DNA of 64,000 nt from Paraplanobispora takensis (GTDB taxonomy: Bacteria; Actinomycetota; Actinomycetes; Streptosporangiales; Streptosporangiaceae): the NCBI RefSeq assembly GCF_016863195.1, contig NZ_BOOK01000013.1:62001-126000 (forward strand), read 5' to 3'. The translations under genes were made by a program, and so were the position numbers. Numbering within the stretch: position 1 is the first letter of the stretch; every line of letters starts with the position of its first letter. The notes beneath the pieces were generated by a model. It made no database searches. It saw only the letters and a list, made by a program, of their open reading frames with translations, and was not told the origin of the DNA. Positions 8,692 to 15,791 of the stretch are shown piece by piece.

Positions 8692-9981
8692 ATGAGTTTC
8701 CGCTGGGGGGTGGCGACCTCCGCCTACCAGATCGAGGGCGCCACCGACGCCGACGGCCGCACCCCGTCCATCTGGGACACCTTCTGCCGGGTGCCCGGGA
8801 ACGTGGCCGGCGGCGACACCGGTGAGGCGGCCTGCGACCACTACCGTCGCATGCCCGAGGACGTCGCCCTCCTCGCGGAGCTCGGAGTCGACACCTACCG
8901 TTTCTCGATCTCGTGGCCGCGGGTCCAGCCCCGCGGCCGCGGGCCGGTCAACGCGCGCGGTCTCGCCTTCTACGACCGGCTGGTGGACGAGCTGCTGGCC
9001 CGGGGCATCGACCCCTGGGTGACGCTCTACCACTGGGACCTGCCGCAGGAGCTGGAGGACGCGGGCGGCTGGCCGCACCGGGACACCGCCCACCGCTTCG
9101 CCGAGTACGCCGTGCTGGTCTCCGACCGGCTCGCCGACCGCGTCCCCACCTGGACCACGCTCAACGAGCCCTGGTGCGTGGCCATGTACGGCTACGCCGA
9201 CGGCATCCACGCGCCCGGCCGCACGGACTTCCCCGCGGCCGTGCGCGCGGTGCACCATCTCCTGCTCGGCCACGGGCTGGCCGTACAGGGCATGCGGGCC
9301 TCGGGCGTGAGCGCCGACCTCGGCATCACGCTCAACCTGGGCCAGGCCAGGCCCGCCGGCGACGACCCCGCCGACCACGAGGCCGCGCGCCGGGCCGACG
9401 GGCTCGGGGTGCGCATGTACCTCGACCCGCTCGTGCACGGCCGCTACCCCGAAGACGTCGTGGCCGACCTGGCCGCGCGCGGCGCCGTCCTGCCGATCCG
9501 CGACGGCGACCTGGCCGTCGTCTCCGCCCCGATCGACGTCCTGGGCGTCAACTACTACTTCGACGCCACGCTCGCCGCGACCGGCGAAGTGCGCACCGGG
9601 CCGCTCACCGGCATGGGCTGGCCGATCACCCCCGACGGCTGCACCGAGCTGCTGCTGCGGATCGGGCGCGACTATCCCGGCCTGCCCATGGTGGTCACCG
9701 AGAACGGCGCCGCCTTCGACGACGATCCCGGCGACGACGGGTTCGTCCTCGACGAGGAGCGCACCGCGTTCCTGGCGGCCCACATCCGCGCGGTCGAGCG
9801 GGCCCGGGACCTGGGCGCCGACGTGCGCGGCTACTTCGCCTGGTCGTTCATGGACAACTTCGAATGGGGCCACGGCTACGGCCCCAGGTTCGGCCTGGTC
9901 CGGGTCGACTACGCCACCCAGCGCCGCATCCCCAAGCAAAGCGCCCTGTGGTACCGGGACAGGATCGCAGGCAGCCGGTGA
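8692..9981 (+). CDS. GH1 beta-glycosidase (beta-glucosidase/beta-mannosidase)
   Basis: 429 residues, full GH1 length. FRWGVATSAYQIEGA at the N-terminus, acid/base Glu in TLNEPW (E159), nucleophile Glu in VTENGAAF (E337), and the C-terminal WSFMDNFEW and GLVRVDY motifs are all intact. There is no signal peptide, so it hydrolyses imported oligosaccharides in the cytoplasm. It starts 35 bp after the GH26 gene with GAGAGG upstream, and is the third gene of the mannanase unit. In glucomannan degradation it would remove glucose or mannose residues left by the other enzymes. The exact sugar cannot be read from the sequence. Confidence 0.93.
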   Translation: MSFRWGVATSAYQIEGATDADGRTPSIWDTFCRVPGNVAGGDTGEAACDHYRRMPEDVALLAELGVDTYRFSISWPRVQPRGRGPVNARGLAFYDRLVDELLARGIDPWVTLYHWDLPQELEDAGGWPHRDTAHRFAEYAVLVSDRLADRVPTWTTLNEPWCVAMYGYADGIHAPGRTDFPAAVRAVHHLLLGHGLAVQGMRASGVSADLGITLNLGQARPAGDDPADHEAARRADGLGVRMYLDPLVHGRYPEDVVADLAARGAVLPIRDGDLAVVSAPIDVLGVNYYFDATLAATGEVRTGPLTGMGWPITPDGCTELLLRIGRDYPGLPMVVTENGAAFDDDPGDDGFVLDEERTAFLAAHIRAVERARDLGADVRGYFAWSFMDNFEWGHGYGPRFGLVRVDYATQRRIPKQSALWYRDRIAGSR

Positions 9982-10006
9982 GCGGCCCGCGCCGGTGCCG
10001 GCCGGG

Positions 10007-10717
10007 TCAGTCCCTGCCCTGCCAGGTCGTCACGCAGGCCTCGTTGCCCTCGGCGTCGGCCAGCACCCAGAAGGAGGGGGCGGCGGTGTCGGAGAGCAGC
10101 ACGCCGCCGGCCTTCAGCGCGGCCTCGATCCGGTGCGGCGCCTCGTCGTGCGGGACGGAGACGTCCAGGTGGATGCGGTTGCGCTGCGGGCGCGGCGCGT
10201 CCATCTGCTGGAACCAGATCGCCGGGCCCTGACGGGCGGGATCGACGAGCGCGTCCTGCGGCCCGTCGGCGCCCGCCTCGTCGGCGTATCCCATGACCGC
10301 CTTCCAGAAAGGGCGGATCCGGGGGATGTCGAGCGCGTCGATCGCGATCTCGAGAAGCTGGACCGAGCCCGGCTCCGGGGCCGCGACCCCCGGGTCGGTC
10401 CGCAGGCCGAGCTCCCGCACGGCCGCGTGGAGGCGACCGGCGAGCTCCACCTCCCGCCGCGTCACCGTCGCCGCGGCCAGGGACTGCAGGGTGAGCACCA
10501 GCCGGTCCGCGCGCACGTCCAGCCAGAGGCTGCCGTCGGCGTCGTCACCGGCCGCCTGCGCCGCGCGGGCGGCGACCTCGGCCGCCTGCCGCAGCGAGGT
10601 CACCGGCACGGACGTCCGCAACGCGCCCAGGACGTAGCGCCAGCCCATGTCGCCGACGGCGTCGGAGATCTCCTGCTTGCTCGGTGTGCTCGCCGTCCCC
10701 GGCGTGTCCTCTGCCAT
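10007..10717 (-). CDS. Pterin-dehydratase-like plus VOC (glyoxalase-like) two-domain protein
   Basis: 236 residues. The N-terminal half (about 10-115) resembles a degenerate pterin-4a-carbinolamine dehydratase fold (VTSLRQAAEVAARAAQAAGD, LVLTLQSLAAATVTRREVELAGRLHA). The C-terminal half (about 120-236) is a VOC domain (LLEIAIDALDIPRIRPFWKAVMGY, NRIHLDVSVPHDEA, FWVLADAEGNEACVTTW). This pairing is recurrent in actinobacterial proteins annotated as VOC family. The catalytic histidine cluster of true pterin dehydratases is not apparent, so the first domain may be structural. It is convergent with the GH1 gene. Function unknown, probably binding or modifying a small molecule. Confidence 0.8.
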   Translation of the reverse strand: MAEDTPGTASTPSKQEISDAVGDMGWRYVLGALRTSVPVTSLRQAAEVAARAAQAAGDDADGSLWLDVRADRLVLTLQSLAAATVTRREVELAGRLHAAVRELGLRTDPGVAAPEPGSVQLLEIAIDALDIPRIRPFWKAVMGYADEAGADGPQDALVDPARQGPAIWFQQMDAPRPQRNRIHLDVSVPHDEAPHRIEAALKAGGVLLSDTAAPSFWVLADAEGNEACVTTWQGRD

Positions 10718-10797
10718 GCCGTCATGATCGCATGACTGCGGTCACACGGCTCCCGGCCCGGCGGCCTCCCCGCCGCCGGGCGGCACCCGAGGCGGGG

Positions 10798-11052
10798 TCA
10801 GGCGGTGGGGAAGGGGCCGGCGTACTCGGTGTAGTCGGAGACGCCGTCGCCGTTGAGGTCGACGCGGACCTCGTCGGCGTAGCCGTCGCCGTTGTGGTCG
10901 AGGTAGACCACGTCGGTCACACCGTCGCCGTCGGTGTCGTAGCGCTCCTCGTCGGCCACGTGGTCGCCGTCGGTGTCGATCAGCTGGGCGTCGGTGCCGC
11001 CGTCGCCGTCGTAGTCGACGTAGTCGGTGGTGGTGACCTCGAACTCGCTCAT
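10798..11052 (-). CDS. Small acidic protein of five 13-residue DxDGD repeats
   Basis: 84 residues. After a short head (MSEFEVTTTDYV) come five consecutive 13-residue units: DYDGDGGTDAQLI, DTDGDHVADEERY, DTDGDGVTDVVYL, DHNGDGYADEVRV and DLNGDGVSDYTEY. The consensus D-x-[DN]-G-D-x-x-x-D matches calcium-coordinating loops of thrombospondin type 3 or EF-hand/dockerin-like repeats. It lacks a signal peptide, Cys and membrane segments, so it looks cytoplasmic, unusual for this repeat type. The ATG at 11052 has AAAGGAA upstream. It stands alone between opposed genes. Calcium binding is inferred from the motif; the biological role is unknown. Confidence 0.8.
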   Translation of the reverse strand: MSEFEVTTTDYVDYDGDGGTDAQLIDTDGDHVADEERYDTDGDGVTDVVYLDHNGDGYADEVRVDLNGDGVSDYTEYAGPFPTA

Positions 11053-11199
11053 TTTTCCGTTCCTTTCGGGTGGTTCATCAGATAAGAGTGGCGATCCTGG
11101 GGATTTGTTACGGCGAACTCCAAGATTTTTCTGGAACCTTCCAGAAGGGCCGGACGAGACCGGCGGTCCACTCCGGGGCCGCCCACCGAAGGAGGAACG

Positions 11200-11532
11200 A
11201 TGATCTTCATCACCGCGAGGTTCCGCGTGCTGCCCGACTCCGCCGACAGGTGGCCCGAGATCACCGGTGAGTTCACCCGGGCCACCCGCGCGGAGCCGGG
11301 CTGCCTGTGGTTCGACTGGTCGCGCAGCATCGAGGACCCGACGGAGTACGTCCTGGTGGAGGCGTTCCGCGACGGGGAAGCGGGAGCGGCGCACGTGCAG
11401 TCAGAGCACTTCAAGAAGGCCCAGGAGACGCTCCCGCCGCACCTCGCCGCGACGCCCCGGATCGTCAACGCGACGATCCCGCAGGAGGACTGGTCCCTCC
11501 TCGGGGAGATGGCCGTTCCCGAGCGCGGCTGA
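11200..11532 (+). CDS. Putative quinol monooxygenase (ABM domain)
   Basis: 110 residues, a single antibiotic-biosynthesis-monooxygenase (ABM, YgiN-like) ferredoxin-fold domain: IFITARFRVLPDSADRWPEI, TRAEPGCLWFDWSRSIEDP, YVLVEAFRDGEAGAAHVQSEHF. Such small dimeric enzymes oxidise quinols or aromatic compounds without a cofactor, or act as scavengers of reactive compounds. The AAGGAGGAACG ribosome-binding site is strong. It is convergent with the AhpD-like gene. The substrate cannot be inferred. Confidence 0.85.
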   Translation: MIFITARFRVLPDSADRWPEITGEFTRATRAEPGCLWFDWSRSIEDPTEYVLVEAFRDGEAGAAHVQSEHFKKAQETLPPHLAATPRIVNATIPQEDWSLLGEMAVPERG

Positions 11533-11559
11533 GCCCCGAGGGGTCCCGCCCCGCCCGGC

Positions 11560-12009
11560 TCACCAGGCCTTGCCGGCCTGCTCCCGGATCGTACGGTTGA
11601 TCCGGTTGAAGAAGTTGGTCAGCGCGATCTCCAGGTTGATCGCGGACAACTGCTTCTCGTCGAAGTGGGCGGCGGCGGCCTCCCAGATCTCGTCGGTCAC
11701 GCCCGGCGCGCCGTCCTGGATACGGGTGGCGGCCTCGGTCAGCGCGAGCGCGGCCCGCTCCGCCTCGGTGAAGAACGGCGTCTCGCGCCAGGCGACCACG
11801 TTGTGCAGCCGCTCGTCGGTCTCCCCGTGCCTCCTTGCCGAGGCGACCCCGGCGAAGACGCACGGGCTGCAGCCGTTGATCTGGCTGGCCCGCAGGTGGA
11901 CCAGCCCGAGCAGCCGGGGGTCGACGCCACCGGCGTGGATCGCCTTGTAGAGGCGCTGGATCGCCGTCGTCACGTCGGCGTTCGCCGAGCTCTTCACGCG
12001 TGCTTCCAT
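11560..12009 (-). CDS. Carboxymuconolactone decarboxylase/AhpD-like protein
   Basis: 149 residues, all-helical CMD/AhpD fold. INGCSPCVFAGV carries the redox CxxC pair, followed by ETDERLHNVVAWRETPFFTEAERAALALTEA, the usual AhpD core. Family members are peroxidase-associated reductases or protonate small lactones. The ATG at 12009 was preferred because AAGGAG lies 9 nt upstream. It is divergent (83 bp) from a SigJ-type sigma factor gene. CMD genes are the commonest partners of ECF41-type sigma factors, so it is the likely target of that regulator. Confidence 0.9.
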   Translation of the reverse strand: MEARVKSSANADVTTAIQRLYKAIHAGGVDPRLLGLVHLRASQINGCSPCVFAGVASARRHGETDERLHNVVAWRETPFFTEAERAALALTEAATRIQDGAPGVTDEIWEAAAAHFDEKQLSAINLEIALTNFFNRINRTIREQAGKAW

Positions 12010-12092
12010 CGGTCTTGCTCCTTCATCGGTTACCCGGGCCCCTCCGGGCCCGTCATCACCCATGACGGAGCGGATCCGAGGAAGGTAACAAC
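12010..12092. promoter_or_regulatory. Divergent promoter region, AhpD-like protein/SigJ
   Basis: This 83-bp gap has two dyads: CGGGCCCCTCCGGGCCCG (about 12035-12052) and CGTCAT-CACCC-ATGACG (12051-12067). One may act as an operator or a bidirectional control element for the sigma factor and its partner. I could not place convincing -35 and -10 elements. Confidence 0.4.
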
Positions 12093-12977
12093 ATGTCCGA
12101 CATCAGCCCGGCGGACCCGGTGGGTGAGGCGTTCGAGGCCCAGCGCGACCGGCTGCGCGCGGTCGCCCACCGAATGCTCGGATCGCACGCCGACGCCGAG
12201 GACGTGGTCCAGGAGGCCTGGCTGCGGCTCTCCCGGCACGACGCGGCGACCATCCACAACCTCGCAGGCTGGCTGACCACGGTGGTCGGCCGGATCAGCC
12301 TCGACGTCCTGCGGTCGCGCCAGACCCGCCCCGAGGCGTCCTACGACGACCGGATGACCGAACTCGTCGTGACGGCCGACGACGGCCCCGCGCCGGAGGA
12401 CGACGTGGCGCTCGCCGACTCGGTCGGACTGGCGCTGCTGGTCGTCCTGGAGTCGCTGCGGCCGAGCGAGCGGCTGGCGTTCGTGCTCCACGACCTGTTC
12501 GCGGTGCCGTTCGAGGAGATCGGCCAGATCCTCGGCAGGTCCGCCGATGCAGCCAAGATGCTCGCCAGCCGCGCCCGCAGGAAGGTGCGGGCGACCGGGC
12601 GGCCGGCGGCCGCCGGGCGGGGGCGGCGCGAGGTGGTCCAGGCTTTCCTGGCGGCGGCTCGCCACGGCGACTTCGAGGGGTTGCTGCGCGTGCTCGACCC
12701 GGAGGTGAGGCTGAGCGTCGACACCCCCGGCGGTGTGGTCGTCGTCCTGGGCGCCACCAAGGTCGCCGCCGGCGCGATCGGGCGAGTCGGCGCCGGTGCG
12801 GCCGCGCGAGGGCGGGGGGTGCTCGTCGACGGCCTTCCCGGGTTCGTCTCCTGGCGCGAGGACGGAACTCCGCTCTCGGTCATGGCGTTCACCGTCGTGG
12901 AGGACCGGATCGTCGCCATCGCGACGGTGATCGACCCGGCCAGGCTCGCGTCGATGGACCTGCCGGATCCGGAGTGA
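12093..12977 (+). CDS. SigJ-type ECF RNA polymerase sigma factor with SnoaL-like C-terminal domain
   Basis: 294 residues. Sigma region 2 (about 12-75: RLRAVAHRMLGSHADAEDVV, LAGWLTTVVGRISLDVLRSR) and region 4 (about 110-160: LESLRPSERLAFVLHDLFAV, EEIGQILGRSADAAKMLASR) are followed by a C-terminal SnoaL/NTF2-like domain (about 175-290) ending DPARLASMDLPDP. This is the architecture of SigJ/ECF41-like factors, whose fused domain replaces a separate anti-sigma factor. The WLPEP linker typical of ECF41 is not seen, so it may be a related subgroup. GAGGAAGG lies upstream of the ATG. It probably drives the divergent AhpD-like gene. Confidence 0.88.
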   Translation: MSDISPADPVGEAFEAQRDRLRAVAHRMLGSHADAEDVVQEAWLRLSRHDAATIHNLAGWLTTVVGRISLDVLRSRQTRPEASYDDRMTELVVTADDGPAPEDDVALADSVGLALLVVLESLRPSERLAFVLHDLFAVPFEEIGQILGRSADAAKMLASRARRKVRATGRPAAAGRGRREVVQAFLAAARHGDFEGLLRVLDPEVRLSVDTPGGVVVVLGATKVAAGAIGRVGAGAAARGRGVLVDGLPGFVSWREDGTPLSVMAFTVVEDRIVAIATVIDPARLASMDLPDPE

Positions 12978-13009
12978 ACCGCCGCCGTACGGGGGGTTGA
13001 AAAAATATA

Positions 13010-13025
13010 TAGATCGGTCTATTTT
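13010..13025 (+). promoter_or_regulatory. Operator 1 (TAGATCGGTCTA) overlapping the tetR -10 element
   Basis: TAGATCGGTCTA (13010-13021) is the exact reverse complement of the site at 13639-13650. TATTTT (13020-13025), 7 nt before the ATG at 13033, is a plausible -10 for a leaderless transcript, so the operator overlaps the promoter. This suggests autorepression. The motif resembles operators of LmrA/QacR-type TetR proteins, from memory. Confidence 0.7.
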
Positions 13026-13032
13026 TCTGCCC

Positions 13033-13590
13033 ATGGGACAGAAGGGGAGTCAGACGCGGGCCCGGATCCTGGACGCGACGCAGGAACTGGTCGAGACCGG
13101 GGGATACTTCGGCGCCGGCCTCAACCAGGTGGTCGCGGTCAGCGGCGCGCCCCGCGGCTCGCTCTATTTCCACTTCCCCGAGGGCAAGGACCAGCTCGTC
13201 GGCGAGTCGATACGGCGGGCCGGCCAGGCGATCGGCGCCGCCTTCGAGGAGCCGGCCGCCTCCGGCGCGTCTGCGGCGGAGTTCGTCGAAGGGGTGCTGC
13301 GGCACCTGGGCGACCGGCTGGAGGAGTCGGGCTGGAGCAAGGGTTGCCCGGTGGCCACGGTGGCGCTCGAGATGGCCGCCGCCAGCGACCCGCTGCAGCA
13401 GGCCTGCTCGGAGGTCTACGCCTCGTGGGAGGACGCTCTGCGGGCGCGTCTCGCCGGGCGCCCGGACGCCGACGACCTCGCCGTCACGATCCTGGCGCTG
13501 ATCGAGGGGGCGCTCCTGCTGGCCAAGGCGCACCGCAGCAGGCGGCCGATCGAGCGCGTCGCCGCGCAGCTGGCCGCCCTGCTGCGCTGA
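13033..13590 (+). CDS. TetR-family transcriptional regulator (LmrA/YxaF-like)
   Basis: 185 residues. The N-terminal HTH (TRARILDATQELVETGGYFGAGLNQVVAVSGAPRGSLYFHF, residues about 8-48) fits the TetR subgroup with an LmrA/YxaF-type C-terminal domain: GWSKGCPVATVALEMAAASDPL and ALIEGALLLAKAHRSRRPIERVA. The ATG at 13033 is chosen over an upstream in-frame codon because the operator and -10 precede it. It most likely represses itself and the downstream fusion oxidoreductase via two matching operators. The inducer is unknown. A strong terminator follows. Confidence 0.92.
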   Translation: MGQKGSQTRARILDATQELVETGGYFGAGLNQVVAVSGAPRGSLYFHFPEGKDQLVGESIRRAGQAIGAAFEEPAASGASAAEFVEGVLRHLGDRLEESGWSKGCPVATVALEMAAASDPLQQACSEVYASWEDALRARLAGRPDADDLAVTILALIEGALLLAKAHRSRRPIERVAAQLAALLR

Positions 13591-13593
13591 GAC

Positions 13594-13622
13594 GGGCCCG
13601 CCGCACGCGGCGGGCCCTTTTT
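13594..13622 (+). terminator. Rho-independent terminator of tetR
   Basis: GGGCCCGCCGC, AC, GCGGCGGGCCC then TTTTT: a perfect 11-bp GC stem immediately after the tetR stop, with a T-tract. One of the few classical U-tract terminators in the window. It separates tetR from the downstream gene, which therefore needs its own promoter. Confidence 0.85.
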
Positions 13623-13638
13623 CCGGCCTGAAAATATG

Positions 13639-13650
13639 TAGACCGATCTA
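13639..13650 (+). promoter_or_regulatory. Operator 2 (TAGACCGATCTA) upstream of the fusion oxidoreductase
   Basis: Reverse complement of operator 1 (13010-13021), placed in an A/T-rich stretch (AAAATATGTA precedes it) 12 bp before the coding sequence and directly before the TTAAGGAG ribosome-binding site. It probably overlaps the -10 or transcription start of the fusion gene. Confidence 0.65.
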
Positions 13651-13662
13651 TTAAGGAGTCCC

Positions 13663-15378
13663 ATGGACGCGATGGTCTTCGGCGCGACCGGCTTCATCGG
13701 CCGCTCCCTCGTCGCCGAACTGCTCGGCCGGGGGCAGCGGGTGGCGGCGGCCGTACGCCGGGACACCCTCACCCCCTGGCTGACCGGGCAGGGTGTCGGC
13801 ACCGGCGGGCTGACCGTCGTCACCGCCGACATCACCCGGCCGCTCACGGGACTGCCCCCGGCGCGCGACGTCTACAACACCGCCGCGCGCTTCGCCTTCG
13901 GCCTCGGCGTGGACGAGGCGCGGGCGGTCAACGTGACCGGGGCGCTCAACGTGCTCCGATGGGCCGCCACGCTGCCCGGGCTGCGACGGCTGGTGCACCT
14001 CAGCGGGTACCGGGTGAGCGGCGCCCGCCCCGACTACGCCGGGCTGGGCGCGTACGAGGCGTCCAAGGCCGAGGCCGATCTCGCCGTGCGGGCCGGGGCC
14101 CGCGAACTGGGGGTCCCGCTGACCGTCGCCAACCCCAGCACGGTGATCGGCCCCGGCCAGTACATCGGCCTGGCCTCGCTCGCCGAGGACCTGTGGAACG
14201 GGCGGCTGCCCGTGCTCCCCGGCGGTCCCGACGTCTTCCTGCCGATCGTCACGGTCGGCTATCTCGCGCGGTTCCTGGCGGAGATCCCCGCCTCGCCCGA
14301 GGGGGAGGACTACTGGGTGCTCGACGAGGGCACGCCGCTCCTGCCCGAGCTGGTCGCCGTGCTCGCCGCTCACATGGGCGTGCGGGCGCCGGGCCGTACC
14401 GTTCCCGCGAGTCTCGTGCGCCGCCTGCCGCGCAGGATCACCGGGGCCGACCCCGAGACGCTGTCGTTCCTGTCGGCGGACCGCTATCCGACGGCCTCCG
14501 CCCGCGCCTTCGCCGAGACGGCCGGCCTGACGATGCCCCCGGTCGCCGGCGCCCTGCGCGCGTGGGCCGACGACCTGGTGGCCACCCGCTTCGGCGCCGC
14601 CTCACCGTGGCTGCGCCCGTACGGCTTCCGCGACCGCACCTGGGTGATGGGCGAGACCGGCCGGCCCGCCCACGTCCTGCTGCACGGGCTGCCGATGAAC
14701 GCCGACCTGTGGGCGCCGCTGGCCGCCCGCCTGCCCGGCCCGATCCTGGCCCCCGACCTGCCCGGCCTGGGCCGCTCGGCCCCCGCCGCCCAGCCCCTCC
14801 CGGCCCCGGGCTTGAGCGGCCCGGCCTCCGCCGCCGGGTCCCTGGACGCCTGGCTCGCCGACCTGATGGAGCCGGTCCGGACCCGCCCGGTGCTGGTCGC
14901 GCACTCGCTGGCCTGCGGGCCCGCGCTCCGCTTCGCCCTCGCGCACCCCGGCCGCGTCGAGCGGCTCGTGCTCATCGCCCCGGCGTTCCTGCAGGCCCCC
15001 GGCCCGCGGCACACCCGTTCGGCCCTGGCCGCACCCCTGCTGCGGCGCATGTCCGCCGCGCGCCTGGCCGCCGTGCTCGGGCTCCCCGAGGGGCCGGAGG
15101 TGGCCAGTGCCGCGGCCGACCTGCGCCGCCCGGGCGTGGCGCGCCGGGTGATCGCGGCGATGCGCGAGGCCCTCGCCGAACGCGAGGCCACGCGGTCGCT
15201 GCTGTCGCGGGTGGACGTCCCGGTCGAGATCATCATCGGCTCGGCCGACCCCCTGACCGCGGACCCCGGCCACCCGGTGACCGAGATCGCCGGGGCCGGG
15301 CACTATCCGCAGCTCACCCATCCGGCCGAGGTCGCCCGCCGTCTCGGCGCGTTCCCCGGCCCGGCCGGACCCGCGTGA
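13663..15378 (+). CDS. NAD(P)-dependent epimerase/alpha-beta hydrolase fusion protein
   Basis: 571 residues in two domains. Residues 1-320 are an extended/atypical SDR: nucleotide-binding GATGFIG (about 6-12), VYNTAARFAF, LVHLSGYRV and NPSTVIGPGQY; the catalytic Tyr-Lys pair is probably Y with K in YEASKAE. Residues about 335-571 are an alpha/beta hydrolase: LLHGLPMNADLW (oxyanion region), nucleophile Ser in VAHSLACGPAL (AHSLA instead of GxSxG), and C-terminal His in GAGHYPQLTHP. Both halves appear complete, and no frameshift is seen at the junction (about 320-340). TTAAGGAG lies just upstream. It is paired with the TetR gene through matching operators. Substrate unknown; the two activities may act in sequence on one lactone, ester or sugar-like compound. 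Confidence 0.85.
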   Translation: MDAMVFGATGFIGRSLVAELLGRGQRVAAAVRRDTLTPWLTGQGVGTGGLTVVTADITRPLTGLPPARDVYNTAARFAFGLGVDEARAVNVTGALNVLRWAATLPGLRRLVHLSGYRVSGARPDYAGLGAYEASKAEADLAVRAGARELGVPLTVANPSTVIGPGQYIGLASLAEDLWNGRLPVLPGGPDVFLPIVTVGYLARFLAEIPASPEGEDYWVLDEGTPLLPELVAVLAAHMGVRAPGRTVPASLVRRLPRRITGADPETLSFLSADRYPTASARAFAETAGLTMPPVAGALRAWADDLVATRFGAASPWLRPYGFRDRTWVMGETGRPAHVLLHGLPMNADLWAPLAARLPGPILAPDLPGLGRSAPAAQPLPAPGLSGPASAAGSLDAWLADLMEPVRTRPVLVAHSLACGPALRFALAHPGRVERLVLIAPAFLQAPGPRHTRSALAAPLLRRMSAARLAAVLGLPEGPEVASAAADLRRPGVARRVIAAMREALAEREATRSLLSRVDVPVEIIIGSADPLTADPGHPVTEIAGAGHYPQLTHPAEVARRLGAFPGPAGPA

Positions 15379-15398
15379 CGCGCCCGGCGCCGGTCCGG

Positions 15399-15465
15399 TC
15401 AGGGGAGGAGCCTGGCGACGAGCTCGCCGCGGCTGCGCACGCCGACCTTGTCGAACACCACAGCG
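15399..15465 (-). pseudogene. Remnant of a LuxR-type regulator (last ~20 codons)
   Basis: On the minus strand the final residues before a stop read VVFDKVGVRSRGELVARLLP, a close match to the recognition helix and end of a LuxR/NarL HTH domain. Upstream of it the frame lacks the rest of an HTH and any regulator body. It looks like the 3' scar of a deleted regulator gene; chance similarity is possible but less likely at this length. Confidence 0.5.
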
Positions 15466-15477
15466 GCCCGGGCGAGG

Positions 15478-15722
15478 GGACGGAGCTCAACGCCCTGGAC
15501 GCGGTCCACACGGTCAAGATCGGGCCGGGCGAGACCGGCGGGCTCTACGAGATGTTCGAGATCGACGTCCCGCGCGGCCATGCCGTACCCCCGCACGGCA
15601 CGCCTGGGTCGAGGCCTACTACGTGCTCCACGGGCCCGCTACCCCGAGCGCGGTGACAGCGTGCCCGGGACGATCGCCGCCGGCGTGCCCGCCCTGATCG
15701 CCCTCGTCGCCGCCGCTCTGTG
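15478..15722 (+). pseudogene. Broken cupin-domain gene fragment
   Basis: One frame gives ETGGLYEMFEIDVPRGHAVPPHGTP, typical of a cupin first motif. The reading then continues in another frame as AWVEAYYVLHG, the expected next cupin strand (usual form: HxHxxxEAFYVLEG). A frame change near 15600 and the lack of the second motif mark it as decayed. The distal end (PGTIAAGVPALIALVAAAL then stop) is not cupin-like. Together with the LuxR remnant on the other strand this 413-bp gap (15379-15791) is a gene graveyard. Confidence 0.5.
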
Positions 15723-15791
15723 ACCTCCCAGGGGACTCGCGCGCGGCCCTCGGATGCGGCGGATGATCTGATGTGAGCTAGCCTCGGATTC

